From: Thermomucor indicae-seudaticae
Taxonomy: Eukaryota; Mucoromycota; Mucoromycetes; Mucorales; Lichtheimiaceae
Length of the DNA: 64,000 nt
Assembly (NCBI GenBank): GCA_000787465.1
Contig: JSYX01000005.1
Coordinates: 102,044-166,043, forward strand
Reading direction: 5' to 3'
Both the position numbers and the translations under genes were made by a program. Positions 45,908 to 57,230 of the stretch are shown in pieces. Below the pieces are notes generated by a model. The model searched no databases. It was given only the letters and a program-made list of their open reading frames with translations, and was not told the origin of the DNA. How positions within the stretch are numbered: position 1 is the first letter of the stretch; every line of letters begins with the position of its first letter.

Positions 45908-47123
45908 CTAGAAGAAGGGCACGCCTCCGTCTCGTTGGGGTTGGCCATCCTCGCGTGCTGGGGCGAAATTCACAGACTCGACGAGGTGATCAGGGAACAA
46001 GGATGTCAAAAAGGTATACGCACCGCGTTTGAGAGCTTCAATGAATTCATTCGCAGGGTCCCGTCGTCGTCGTTGTTGTTCTTGTTGCTGTTGTTGTTCG
46101 GATGGATTGGGTGTAGATTCGGGCGGCGGACGATGAATAGGCCCACGTAAAATCCGAACAAGAGGTTCTTGTTCGTTCGCTGGGCCTCGCCGGTACACGA
46201 CCCGTATTCCACCCGAATGGTAAAGCCAAAGGATGGCTGCGACGACGTGCAGAATGATGATGCGCTCCCAGCTTGCATTGTGGCAGAGGACAACGAGCAT
46301 CAACCAGCCCTTGAGGAGAAGCCCGATGGTCGCTGCACGGTTTGCTGCTGGGTTCTGATTGTTATTACGGACGTGAGGCGCGGTAGATGGTTGCTGCTGC
46401 TGCTGCTGCTGTTGCGTTGTGAATGTTGACTGGAAAAAGGTAGTAGTAGTGGGATCTATCGGATGCGCGGGTACAAGGACTGGCGCCAAGTAGTATTGGC
46501 CACTATCGTTCATGCGTTAGCACGCTGCAGCAAATACACACACCCCCGAGGGGGGTTGGGCTTACTTTAGTGCAACGACTTGGAAGCCACCAGGCAAAAG
46601 AGGAGGATAGTTGGGTAGTACGACGTTGTTGTTGTTTGGGACGTTTGTGGACTGTTGTTGTTGCGGTGCTGCTGTGGATGTGGACGCTTCGGGTGTAGTA
46701 GTACTGCTACTGCTAGCTGCTTGACTGTTGTTGTTGTTGTCGACAAGAGGTTTTGGCGAGTACTGTGCCGAGGGTTTGACGACCAAATGGAGGACGGGAA
46801 TGGCATTGGCATCATTATCGTCGTCCGTCTTTACAAGATTGCTTGGTTAGCTTTCATGAAAAAAAAAATGAATGGCCCCCTTTCGAGGCGTAATTTACCT
46901 TTCTGACAAGATGGCTCACGACTTCAATGTCGTCCAAGAGTTTGCCTGCAAATATAATGCGTTGGTCATGCACAGCGGGCTTTTTGGGATGTTGACTTTG
47001 GATAATCTGCTTCAACGACTGGATCGTGGCACCGTGTTCGACGGTGATGGTCAAAGGCTCGTCGAGAGACGGTGAGCGAACTTGGACGGTGAAGCTGCTG
47101 GCTGCTGAAGAAGAAGAAGCCAT
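45908..47123 (-). CDS. HERPUD-like ER membrane protein with N-terminal ubiquitin-like domain
   Basis: HERPUD proteins organise ER-associated degradation complexes. Exons 47123..46899, 46828..46566 and 46502..45908 give 360 aa. A ubiquitin-like domain spans about 8-90 (TVQVRSPSLDEPLTITVE, QRIIFAGKLLDD), followed by a low-complexity Gln/Asn/Ser linker. Two hydrophobic segments about 225-275 (GLLLKGWLMLVVLCHN, IIILHVVAAILWLYHSGG) form the membrane hairpin. The C-terminus has a Gln/Arg stretch and ends in a short cytosolic tail. Confidence 0.82.
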
Positions 47124-47527
47124 AAAGTTTTCTCGAAGCGTTTAGACCGCCCTTTGTATAGGAAATCGGAACCGCCGCCCCCCACGTTGTCCAATCAGAA
47201 GATCGGTCTCGGTATGCGCATGAACACCGCAAGCGCGACATTAGAAACCAAGGTTTCAGTGAGATCAATAAGGCCCTTTGGGCATTACCAGAGCAAAACG
47301 CGGACAATAGCAACAGCCGAAACCGTTGAGAACCTCGGAAAAATTGCGCGAGATCATAAACCATATCCTCTAAAGTATGTTCGTAGACTATTTAATTATT
47401 TTTCTTTCAAACAAATCACTAGAGTCTGTCACTACCAGCGCATGACACAAAAAATTGCGCGCAAGTATATCCACGACAATCCGCCGATTACTCAATAGGT
47501 TTCAAATGTTATGTGCTATTAAGTTTA
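47124..47527. other. Promoter region of the HERPUD-like gene
   Basis: Includes a CCAAT box (CCAATCA at about 47190). No other gene seen. Confidence 0.4.
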
Positions 47528-48473
47528 CTACCAGAGCAACGGGGACAAGAACAGCGGTGGCGGCAGCAGCAGCAGTCGTCGTGTCGAGAGAGGGTTGGCG
47601 GCTGATGCTGCAAAAGCAGTCGGGGACACGCTGGCTGCGGAAGGTAACAGAGATGCACTATGAATGGAAGAGCGGTTGAACGAGGAGCTATTGTTATTGC
47701 TTGATGCCACCACAGCAGAAGTGGATGCTGCTACCATGCTGCTGCTGCTGCTGCTGTTGGACCCTCGAGAGCGCGTGCCAGAAGACACCCCGCCTGTAAT
47801 ATGGAATGGACCAGAATAAGAATAGGCACTTGTCGCCATATCAAAGAAACGGGTCAGCAACGCTCTGACTGAACATACGGGCAGGTGAAAGACTTACGGA
47901 GAGTCTGTGGTGGGGTCAGTGTACATGACCTGGAGTGAATAGGTACCTCTGGGAGGCAAATCAGAAGGAACCTTTGTAGCATGTTTATAAGAAAAAAGCA
48001 CATATGCTTTCTCTGGTATTGGGAAATGTGGATGACTTACAACCCATGGATATGAATTAGCCGCCCCGTCTGCCATGATCTCATGGCTCGTGGGCTGCAT
48101 CGCCGTGGGATTCGTGCCTTGCAGTATTCTGATCCGAATTCGTTGCGCGAGGCCATGAATCCATGCTATTTTTTCAAGTGGAGAAAAAAAGAAAGTTGTC
48201 AAGAACATTGGATATCAATGTGTAAGATAGGTAAGGGAATGACTTACAGATGAGCACTCTGTTCATTCCACAGCGTGTGTGTGTGTGTATCAGTCGCTTT
48301 CATATAGATAGATCGATCGATGCGTATGGGGGTCCAACTTACGTCTGTCCGGCCCGATAGGTGGTTCCTGCGACGGGTGCTGTGATGTAGAAGAAGGGAG
48401 TCTCTTGTGCTGCCTTGCAAACGGAAGCAATGACAGCCGCTACTAGAACAACAACCCAGAAAACCGTTTTCAT
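47528..48473 (-). CDS. Secreted GPI-type wall protein with Kre9/KNH-like domain
   Basis: Exons 48473..48343, 48258..48248, 48165..48041, 47971..47898 and 47828..47528 give 213 aa. A signal peptide (MKTVFWVVVLVAAVIASVCKA) is followed by the PF10342 Ig-like domain: FYITAPVAGTTYRAGQTVLISW, RIRILQG, SYPWVVPSDLPPRGTYSLQV. A Ser/Thr/Ala-rich stalk and a hydrophobic C-terminus (RRLLLLPPPLFLSPLLW) look like a GPI-attachment signal. One exon is only 11 nt yet is needed to make the conserved VLISW join. Such proteins act in beta-glucan wall assembly or as surface proteins. Confidence 0.82.
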
Positions 48474-49005
48474 GCTTACTGTAAATCAATGATAGAAGAA
48501 GGAGAGGTGTCGCAGTTGAAGTAGCGTGTTTTTTTATATCATGACCCACGGTGGAGAATGGGCGGGTTCGCTTCGAAAGAATGCGTTACTCCTGAAGAAA
48601 AGGAGGACAAATTGGCGATGTATCTGTTTGCAGGCCCGACTTCATACGATACCGATCATCACGAAAATATGGATCACGAATGCGTTTTCGGTGGGCTAGC
48701 TTAAAAGGGACGAATTGATGATCAACGACAAGGTGAGGACTTGATATAATGCGGAGGGACAGACCCAAATACAGTCTTATCTTGAGGCAGCCGTACAGTA
48801 ATTGGCTGATACGCAGTGCTTTGGTGTTCCAGCAACCCTTAATCAACCTGACCCCCTTGGTCTTGTCAAGAATCAAATCAACTGACTGGATCCATCGGCA
48901 TACAAACAGACAGACTACATTGGCATCCTAGGGATATTTTCTAAAGTAAACTAGGAATTATTATGAATAATAACTTTGGGTAGGTTCTAAAAGTGATGAA
49001 TGGGA
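48474..49005. other. Intergenic region
   Basis: Promoter of the wall-protein gene and 3' flank of the Bre4-like gene. No gene seen. Confidence 0.4.
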
Positions 49006-49353
49006 TTAGACATGAGAACGGAGCCACTCTTCCGGATTCTCGACGCCCACGAGATCTTCAACCACCTTGAGCAACTGCTGAAGCTCATCAACAAAGACCA
49101 AGCTCGTGACGATATACGAGCTGTACGACTGGAACGACCGGTTATCAATGTCTTGGGTGCGAACGGTGATTTTGCGCTGCAGTTCACGACTGAATCGCGT
49201 CCGTGCCTCATCGGGAGCAATGAAATAGGGCGGAAGCGCCATTTTGGCTGCCAGCGTGGTCGACAGCAGCTTGAGCGTCGTCATGATCGATGCGAGCTAA
49301 AAAAAATAAAATAAAATGTTTGTCAGTTTTTTCTTCTTCTGACAAACGTCATG

Positions 49354-49409
<56 letters not shown>

Positions 49410-52400
49410 CTTACATAATCTCTGCGCTCGTTTGTTAACGTTGCGGCAATATGCTGCAGCGACCGTTGATCGATTTTTGGAAACACAAAGGCCTACGTGC
49501 ATAATTCGACATGTGTTATGACTTGACGCAACGGTTATTTTTCGTCGAGCTATGTTACCATGTCAGTGACGAGATCCGCCATGTTGTCTACTTTTTCTAA
49601 AACCATGCGGTATTTGGCAGCGGGAAACTTGCCCCGGAGAGGCGGTTCGAATACGGATAGTTTCAGAAAGGTGTGCTCATCTTCGATTTGGCGCCTGACG
49701 TTGACGGCCAGCTTGCGAAAGGACTTGAGCTGGTACTGAGTGAACTCTTGCGTGGCGATGGAGGGTGTGATGAGCCAAAACGTCAGGATACCGTACATCT
49801 TGCCGATATCGCGAAGCGTTTGCGCGAGTCGCTTTCGGAGCTCGACGCGGCCCGCTACCGGGTACGGTATCATGGACAGAATAGCGCTGGCGACAAAGCC
49901 AATGAGCACAAGTAACATACGCTATGGAGTCATACAAGTTCAGTGATTGAGTTATTGTGTTTGAAGAAGATCCTATAGGTTACCTTGCCGGCTACAGTGT
50001 AGATTTTATCATAATTCGGTGAGCCGCTTTGGGTATAGTTGTACTCGTAGATGATAACCTGTTGTAGAAAACGGTGAATACGACAGCAAGAAAAATTCAT
50101 GCAGATGTTTTCTGTGAAATACTTGCGAGAAGCAGGGTGACAATGGTCAGAATGGCGACCATGCGTAGAACAGGCTTGTACATGAGCACATGGTACAGGA
50201 CACACAGCACGAAGAACATCAATACAGCCAGGCCATACGGATTGCCTCTGGAGATTTCCCAGACGACGATGCCTAGGATGCCACCGATAGCCGTGCCAAC
50301 GATACGCATCATGATCCTAATAGAAAATGGATAAGATACATACGGAGTTGCGCAAATGGACAATAAGAAAGCGAACACACATACGTGTAAAAGAACATGC
50401 CCGTCATTGGAAACATCCATAGCATCAACACAATGAGCGCCCACTGGCCACGCCATTGCATATACCAGGAGGCACTCTGAGCGAGGAAGGCGGGAAGTGC
50501 CAGCAGAACTGTGCCCGCCGCCGTCTTGAAAGCAAAAAAGGTGTCTGTCTCAATGAACCAGGTGCGGACTCGATAGAGGGAGTACCAGAACCGCTGCAGG
50601 GGCGTTGCAGGCGGGTCCACGTCCGGGTCGCGGTGGTACATCTTTTTTTTGGTCGTACTTGGAGGAGGAGCGACGGGTGACGACGGTGAAGTAGTAGTCG
50701 TAGTGCGGATATCATTGCTAGGCACGAGCAAGGCATCGTGATGATCGTGCCGGGTATTCGTGCGGACGAGGGACAGACCGGGACTCTGCTGTCCGTATTC
50801 GTGCGGCTCGCCACCCAAGTGCGGATCGACGCCGATGTTTTCGGAGTTCTGGAACCGCTTCCGTAGGGACTTGGCTGTCGGAAACCGCATCCGACGCGTT
50901 GTCCTGGTGCGCTCCAGATGCTCCACGAACCGCAGTAGCTCCGATATCCTGGCGCAGTATTCGCGCAGGTTGTAGCGGTACATGGACAGCAGGTGGATGC
51001 CGCGGAAATGCCAGAGCCGCGTCGTGCTTGTCTTGTCGGCGTGCACGGTGGCGAGCAGGAGCTGGCCGACTTGGGCGTCCAGCTTTCCGACCGTCTCGTC
51101 CAACTGACTTGAGCTGATGGGTTTTTGACCGGCGGCCTGAGACTGCTGCTGTCGTCGTCGTCTTATGGGATGGTTGATGTTCAAGATTTTAGGGAACGGC
51201 CACAGGATGCTGCTGAGCGTGCTTCGACCCGCGGCGTTGTCAAATCGCTTCAGACGCTCAATGCATTCGGATGTGGCGCGGACGCAGGTGTCCGAGATCT
51301 CCTGGAACGCCGCACGCACCTCTGAAAACGCATCCAGCAGCATCTGTCTGTCTTCATACGCGTCTGCTTGTTCATCATCATCGTCATCCAGGGGCAGATC
51401 GTGGGCTCGGGCCCTCAATAGCTGTCCCAGACCAATACCGTGTAAAGACGGTCGCATGTCCTTGACGATCCTGGTGAGTTCGCTAATGTCCTGTCCCGAC
51501 AGACGCGAGAGCATGATCTCTCGATGGACTGCGCGTTTCGAGTCGATCAGGGCCAGGATGGTGCCGTGCAGCCGGTCGTGCAGCGAGGGCAGGGTCGTGC
51601 TGCTGAGAGAGGGTGACGCGGACTGGAACGCATCCGAGTGCTCCTTGAAGAAGGCGTTGTATCCACTGAGGGTTTTGTCGAGGACCGCCATGTAGTTTGT
51701 GACGCTGTCGTCCGGCCAGATCAGAGCCGAGACGCCAATCGCGATCGCGCCGCCGGCTGCTAACGGCTTGAATAGCAACCACTATTAAAGGGAAAAACGG
51801 GATATGAGTGTACCTTGCGTGATGATTATAGAGATAACATATACATACGACGATGGAGGGCTGGAAGCCGTTCACCACAGAGGACTCTGTCATGGAAAAC
51901 TTGGGCGTATTATTTTTCATATCAACGCAAAATTTGTTTCTTTAAAACGTACTGCCATCAAGATGGATGGGATAATGCAGGTAATGTTCACTATGGTTGT
52001 TTTATTATGAGTTCAAATGTGTCCAAACCACACTTCTTTTCACCCCCCCTTACATCGAGTGACTTTGAGTCGGATATAAGCGATCGTGAAGGTGCCGACG
52101 AAGAGGAATACCGCCAAGACGCCACTTGAGCCGGGCTGGACGGGTGACCGAATGCTAGGATCTCTGGTGAGGTTGGCAAGATACGCGCCTTGATCCAACG
52201 TCAGTGAGCTTGGCCCCACGTGAAACAGCGCGCGTGACAGGTAACACAAACCCAAGAGGCTGTAGCCAGAGCTGATCAGCGCTGCGAGCGTGCCCAAAAT
52301 GACATCCTATACACAACCGAGAAGCCAGTTATACTTGATAGTTCGAGATTCGGTTCTGTACCCCATCTACCTCGGTCGTTACGCCTATCGTGAGTGGGGA

Positions 52401-52797
52401 GACATACAGAAGAAAAATGGTTAGCCCGCTGTCCATTTTTTTTGGATTGAGCCGTCATAAACGAACCGACTGTGCGTGAAGGAGAATAGAATACAAGCGC
52501 AATGGCAGCCAGGAGCGAGGTTTGACCGAACGCTGCTCTGCACTTGTCGCTAAGGGTCATGAGAATAGCTATCAGCATGGCAATGGCGGACTTGATGGGT
52601 TTACGACACTGAGCAAACGGTGGAAAAGCGATAGGCCATTTCTTCTTGGGCGGATGGTCTTGTGCTACTACTACTACAGCAGGATCGTCCAGGGCGCTAC
52701 GGTTGTCGATGGATCTTTTTTCATCATGCACGTCTTCTTGTTCAGAATTAGGATGATGATCGTCTATTTCTTGTGATCCATATTTGTCGCGCTCCAT
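49006..52797 (-). CDS. Bre4/ArAE_2-type multi-spanning membrane protein
   Basis: Fungal relative of aromatic-acid exporters (families ArAE_2_N and ArAE_2); yeast Bre4 influences brefeldin sensitivity. Exons 52797..52408, 52306..52054, 51990..51953, 51899..51849, 51781..50385, 50316..50142 (or 50103), 50058..49984, 49921..49559, 49492..49415 and 49296..49006 give about 1036 aa. It has two sets of about six helices separated by a long hydrophilic loop. N-terminal marks are KKWPIAFPPFAQCRKPIKSA and FYSPSRTVGSF; later YIRLKVTRLNITCIIPSIL and RMLLVLIGFVASAILSMIPYPV. The join after 50142 needs a weak GTCACC donor or a GC donor. A (TG)26 run lies in an intron. Confidence 0.8.
49357..49408. repeat. 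(TG)26 microsatellite inside an intron
   Basis: Uninterrupted TG repeat of 52 bases within the last intron of the Bre4-like gene; likely length-polymorphic. Confidence 0.95.
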
Positions 52798-53618
52798 GAA
52801 AAAAAGGAAAAAGAAAAGGGGGGGTCTGGACAAGAAAAAGGGATCATGACAAAGCCGAAAGAGCATCTTGCTTGAATGATGTGACGCGGGTTTCACTTTG
52901 CCCAAACCTGGCAAAGTAAGTGGTAGGATTTCTCTCCCCCCCCCCGGCACGGAAGCATAAACCTTTTTCTTTTCTGTCGAATCGGGTTGCAATTTATGAG
53001 AAACTCCCCACTTTTTGATGCATCGTTAGGCATCTTTACAGAAAAAAAGTAGGGTAAAAGAAGGACCCGTAGCGGTTAATGTATTGACCGGGGGCCGGAT
53101 CAATGCTTAAGGCCATCCTCGGTTGTTGGGTTAATCGTTGGACAATAAAGAGTCATCTCGTCAAGGCATATGCCTTGCTTTACGAGGATTAGCTAAAGCA
53201 GAAATTGCATTGTGGCCCTCATAATAACGGATCTCAAGAATATACTACGTGCTAAAGCTAACTTTGCGTGACAAGCTTAAGCATTTCCTCGTTCGCAGGC
53301 CCCGCCCTCCCCCCAATCTTTGCACGAAATGTTTACCGTGGATTGATTTTTCGGAGGGCAAGTGTATTTGTTACGAAATGCTTTTGCTGTTGGGGATGAT
53401 CAGGATTTTTGAGATAAAAGCGTGTATCATGTTGAGTGTATAATATAAGACCTGGTGAGTTCCAGAGAAAGAAAAGTTCGTATGGGTTGGGGGGCAACAG
53501 ATTGGTAGTAAGTAGCAAGGGAGGGGGGGCAAATCCGCATGAAAAGCTGTGTGTTTGCAACAAATGGGCTGAAAGGTGAGGAGGGTCAGAGGATTTATTG
53601 CTCTACAGAAACCGCATC
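52798..53618. other. Intergenic region, Bre4-like to YRB1
   Basis: Promoter of the Bre4-like gene. Contains poly-C (52937-52946) and poly-G tracts. ORFs are short and motif-free. Confidence 0.4.
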
Positions 53619-54358
53619 TTAAGCATTGTCCTTCTTGTCCTCTTCTTCCTCCTTCTTCTCTTCAGTCTTCTTTGCGGAGGAGAGGCTTTCGTTGATCTTT
53701 TGGACCTCTTCGAATTTGTCCTTGAACAGGTTAGCGTTTTCCGAGTTAGCAAATCGGATGGCCAGGGTCTCCGCCTTTGCTTCGCCATCCGAGATATCCG
53801 CCGCGACGTTCCAGACCCAGGAGCGATCGGATCCCACGTTGGGCGACAAGACCATGTCGCTCGTGATGTAGTGGTTGGCGCAGACCTTGTGCGTCTTGTC
53901 GCGACGCATCAGCAGACGCACCTTCTTGGTTTCCTTGTGCTGCAGGAACTTGACATCTCCCGTGCCACGTTCCTTCCATTCCTTCAATTGCTTGTCGTAA
54001 CGGAAAAGCTTGGCCCGCCTGCCCAAACTCGAATGTTCAATTGCGGGGGGAAGGAAAACATGGAGTGCCATTAAAAAAAGTGACATACATTTTGAACAAG
54101 ACGTCTTCATCTTCTTCAAAGGTCTTGACTTCAACCTCTTCGAGCTTTACAACGGGTTCAAAGTGAACCTCGGGTGAAGGCTCAACCTCATCCTTCTTGG
54201 TGCAGCATGGACGCAAATGCGGGAATCAGTGTCCATTGGCTTGTCCGAATCGTAACCCAAAAATACGTTTTTTCTTTTTGCTTTTCTCTAAAGATGACAT
54301 GAAATATTACCTGTTCCTCAGTCTGAACGTTCTTCTTCTCCTCGGTATTATCGGCCAT
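53619..54358 (-). CDS. YRB1: Ran-specific GTPase-activating/binding protein 1
   Basis: Binds Ran-GTP at the cytoplasmic face of the pore and stimulates RanGAP. Exons 54358..54311, 54195..54089 and 54018..53619 give 184 aa. The RanBD domain shows [34 protein letters not shown] across a splice join (cited in parts: [22 protein letters not shown]), then [27 protein letters not shown] and [12 protein letters not shown]. The C-terminus is an acidic Lys/Glu tail. Two acceptors 3 nt apart for exon 2 differ by one lysine. Confidence 0.95.
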
Positions 54359-54992
54359 TGGGGTGGTCCTTGATGGATGGATGGATGAATGAATGAATGG
54401 AAAGGGGCCTATCTCACTCACGAGGAAGTCGGAGATCGGATTTCCTGTTGCTGCGCAACATCCTCCTCTCCATTGTTGGTCAAATGCAAAGGCACTGCTA
54501 TCATGGTCAGTTCGCGTAGACAATCATCCTCGTGGAAATAATATCTGGCAATGGGGGCGTTGTCTCCCCATTTTCCGATGTCTTTGCGTCATGAATGGTT
54601 CTTGTAGAATGTTCAGTTGTATGGACAGAGAGCACTTTATCGTAATGTACATGCTTGAGTAGAATACGTTTCTTGGAAAAAGTACAAGGCATCTGCATTT
54701 ATTGGCTACTCTTTAGATAAAGAACGCTTGAACGGCTGCGCTCGCTATTCTGCTTTTCTTGCTGAGCACATGAAGTTTGCTTATAATCGTACTTGATCAA
54801 CCGTGATAAGAGGGGCTTTCATGACAGCGGTTAGTCAATAATGTACGGTTAGAAGGTCGATCAGACCCAGTGGAGGGGACAAAAGAGAGAGCTGGTGGTC
54901 AAAGCACCGCTGTCAAAGCCGGGTTTGGGCGGGGGAGGAAAATTGACTGCCGAATAATATCTGCTTGAACCCTGTCACGAAACTTTACGAGC
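54359..54992. other. Divergent promoter region YRB1 / metaxin
   Basis: Promoters of YRB1 (-) and the metaxin gene (+). ATGAATGAATG/ATGGATGG tracts at about 54373-54400. No gene seen. Confidence 0.4.
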
Positions 54993-56276
54993 ATGGCAAT
55001 GGCACATTGGCCACAATTACCAGCCATCGAACTTCCTCCGTTTCTCGAATTCTTAAAACTCAAGAGCTTTCCACTTAAAGTGTACCCAGCAGTTTATGAT
55101 CGGCCGCGATTAACCAAAGACACGCTTTATATTTACGGACCCGGCTGGCGAAATTCCTGGGCCAGTTTTGATGTTGAATGTCTGCAAATACAGGTGCGTC
55201 CCGGCCCGTGCGTTTCCCCTGAATGCAACCAGCAACCGCTCAATGCTAAACGTGGCGACTTTTATAGATGTACTTGAAATTCTGCGGAATCGATGTGGAT
55301 ATCTTTAACAGCAACGAGCCGGATGCGTCTCCGTCAGGTTAAGAAAGATGCTTGGGGAAGAAAAGGTAAAAATCCTGACTTAGAGTTTTGTGGACCCAGG
55401 TAAACTACCCTTCTTGGCGACTGTGACCGGAGCTCTCTATGACAGCAACCAAATCCACCAGTGGATCAAGGACAGGGTAATAAGAACGACGAAAACGAGA
55501 GAGAAGAGAGAGAGTATGTTAAGAAGGAAGGCATTTAGGGTGTTGAGAAACGATTACAGAAAGCTGCTGATGAAGAACAAGCCAAGGCATTCATTGCGTT
55601 AGCCCGGACAAAGTTACATGCGGCCTGGGTAAGTGATATATACAATGAATAGCAAAGAAAGAGACCATGAAATTGATCAAGGTACCCCCCCCCCCAGCTT
55701 TTTTCCGCGTGGCTAGAGCCCCTGAATTACGCTCAAGTCACGTCCAAGGCGTACTACGGGCACGTCCCATTTCCGATCCATCGTATTCTTGGTTATAGTA
55801 AACAGAATCAGATTGTACAGGCTTTACTTGCCGATAGAGACATTCTGGTCCGTGAAGAGGCAAGTCATCATCATCATCATCATCCCATGAGGCCAAAAAA
55901 AGCAAAAAGTCTATGGCTTATTGATCGCGCTTTTTAGATTTACCAGGACGCAGCACAAGCACTCGAAGCGCTGTCTATTAAACTGGGCGACAATGCGTAT
56001 TTCTTTGGATCACCGTAAGTGGAAGAAACCTAATTTGCTGTCGGCGGGGGAGACTGCTGGCTGACACGACCACTGCGACTTAGTGAACCGACATGGATGG
56101 ATGCAGTGATTTTTTCTTACCTTCATGTTATCATGTCAGCGCCGGCGTTTCCGGGGAGTAGTACGTTGGGAGATGAAGAGAAGAAGCAGGCCAATACCTT
56201 GCGTAGCCTAGTGCGCAGGCATGAGAACCTTGTTCGATATGCTAAAAATATCTATGAAACGTGGGTCAAGTCATGA
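54993..56276 (+). CDS. Metaxin-like outer mitochondrial membrane protein
   Basis: GST-fold subunit of the mitochondrial SAM/TOB import machinery (Sam37/metaxin). Exons 54993..55193, 55268..55337, 55400..55476, 55539..55628, 55698..55859, 55938..56014 and 56084..56276 give 289 aa. The metaxin pattern is LYIYGPGWRN, CLQIQMYLKFCGIDVD, KLPFLATVTGALYDSNQI, LGDNAYFFGSPEPTWMDAVIFSYLHVIMS and LVRRHENLVRYAKNIYETW. The intron after exon 5 starts GCAAGT (GC-AG). No C-terminal membrane anchor is visible. Confidence 0.85.
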
Positions 56277-56442
56277 TCTATTGAACTGTACATACATGAA
56301 ATGTTTGCAAGAAAAATCATTTGATTGACAGCGGGAACGTGGGACAAGCTTTAAGAGAGAGAGAGAGATCTATCAATTTAGGTTCTCTTTGAGAAACATC
56401 CTCCCCCTCTCTCTTCTTGTATTTCTTTAGACTTTATAGAAC

Positions 56443-57180
56443 ATGCTGCTCAAATTTCTACAAAAGCACAAGAAATCCCGATGCTCTACTACTACTAGTA
56501 GTGCGGAATACAGCGGACAACCGTATGACATGAAAGCCAATGGTGCGATCGTTATGCATCGTCCTTCGATGAGCCGGCAGAACTTTATGGGGATTTGTCT
56601 CGAGAGTGGCGTTAGTAGCGGAATATCGTTTATAGACGAAGGAGCGAAGCGCGATCGACTGTATCATACGTGGTCCCAAGCGGCGGCCAGCCATCTGTGT
56701 CGGGAAGACGGCAACGACTCGTCCTTTTACTACTATTACAACAACTGCGACGACGACGAAGGCGACGAAGAAGAAGCCATGGGCGGCCAGGAAGAAGAAG
56801 AAGAAGACTCGGTGTCTGAATTAGACCATCAACAAAGAAAAGCCCTGATCCGGACCTATTTACTGGAATATCAGCGCCGACGATATCCTGAATTACGTAA
56901 AGATTCATTACAAGAGTCGTTGCCAGAACAACAAGAGCCGACCCATTCTGTTATAGTGCATCGTCATGATAGTCTGGACCTGCTGACGCAGGAAAACCGG
57001 CGTCTCTGGGATGAATTACGAGAATTACAGTTACAGATAGACAATTTACGGATTGTCCTCGAAGAAAAGTCGTCTTCGTGTACACGTCATCGTCATTCTT
57101 ATAGTGGGCGAGCAAGTAGTCGATCGCATGATCTGTCCAGCTTGGCTATAGACTGTTTGAAAAATAATAATAATAAATAG
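56443..57180 (+). CDS. Orphan acidic protein with C-terminal coiled coil, 245 aa
   Basis: Single-exon ORF with ATG. Residues about 90-130 form an acidic block (YYYYNNCDDDEGDEEE, EEEEEDSVSE) with four tyrosines. A helical region about 185-215 (ENRRLWDELRELQLQIDNLRIVLEE) has heptad leucines and should form a short coiled coil. A basic N-terminus (KFLQKHKKSR) and Ser/Arg-rich tail complete it. I recognise no family. The ORF stops 50 bases before the ATG of RPP1 on the same strand. Confidence 0.65.
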   Translation: MLLKFLQKHKKSRCSTTTSSAEYSGQPYDMKANGAIVMHRPSMSRQNFMGICLESGVSSGISFIDEGAKRDRLYHTWSQAAASHLCREDGNDSSFYYYYNNCDDDEGDEEEAMGGQEEEEEDSVSELDHQQRKALIRTYLLEYQRRRYPELRKDSLQESLPEQQEPTHSVIVHRHDSLDLLTQENRRLWDELRELQLQIDNLRIVLEEKSSSCTRHRHSYSGRASSRSHDLSSLAIDCLKNNNNK

Positions 57181-57230
57181 ACGGGAAGATCGATGGTGCG
57201 GGGTTGACGGACGAGAGAGTTTGTGCTGCC

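Noticed and set aside
49357..49408. TG repeat considered as a CRISPR-like or regulatory array
   Set aside because: A simple dinucleotide repeat inside an intron with no spacers.
50899..51695. Plus-strand ORFs of 72 and 176 codons
   Set aside because: Antisense shadows of the Bre4-like gene, created by its G/C-rich codon bias.
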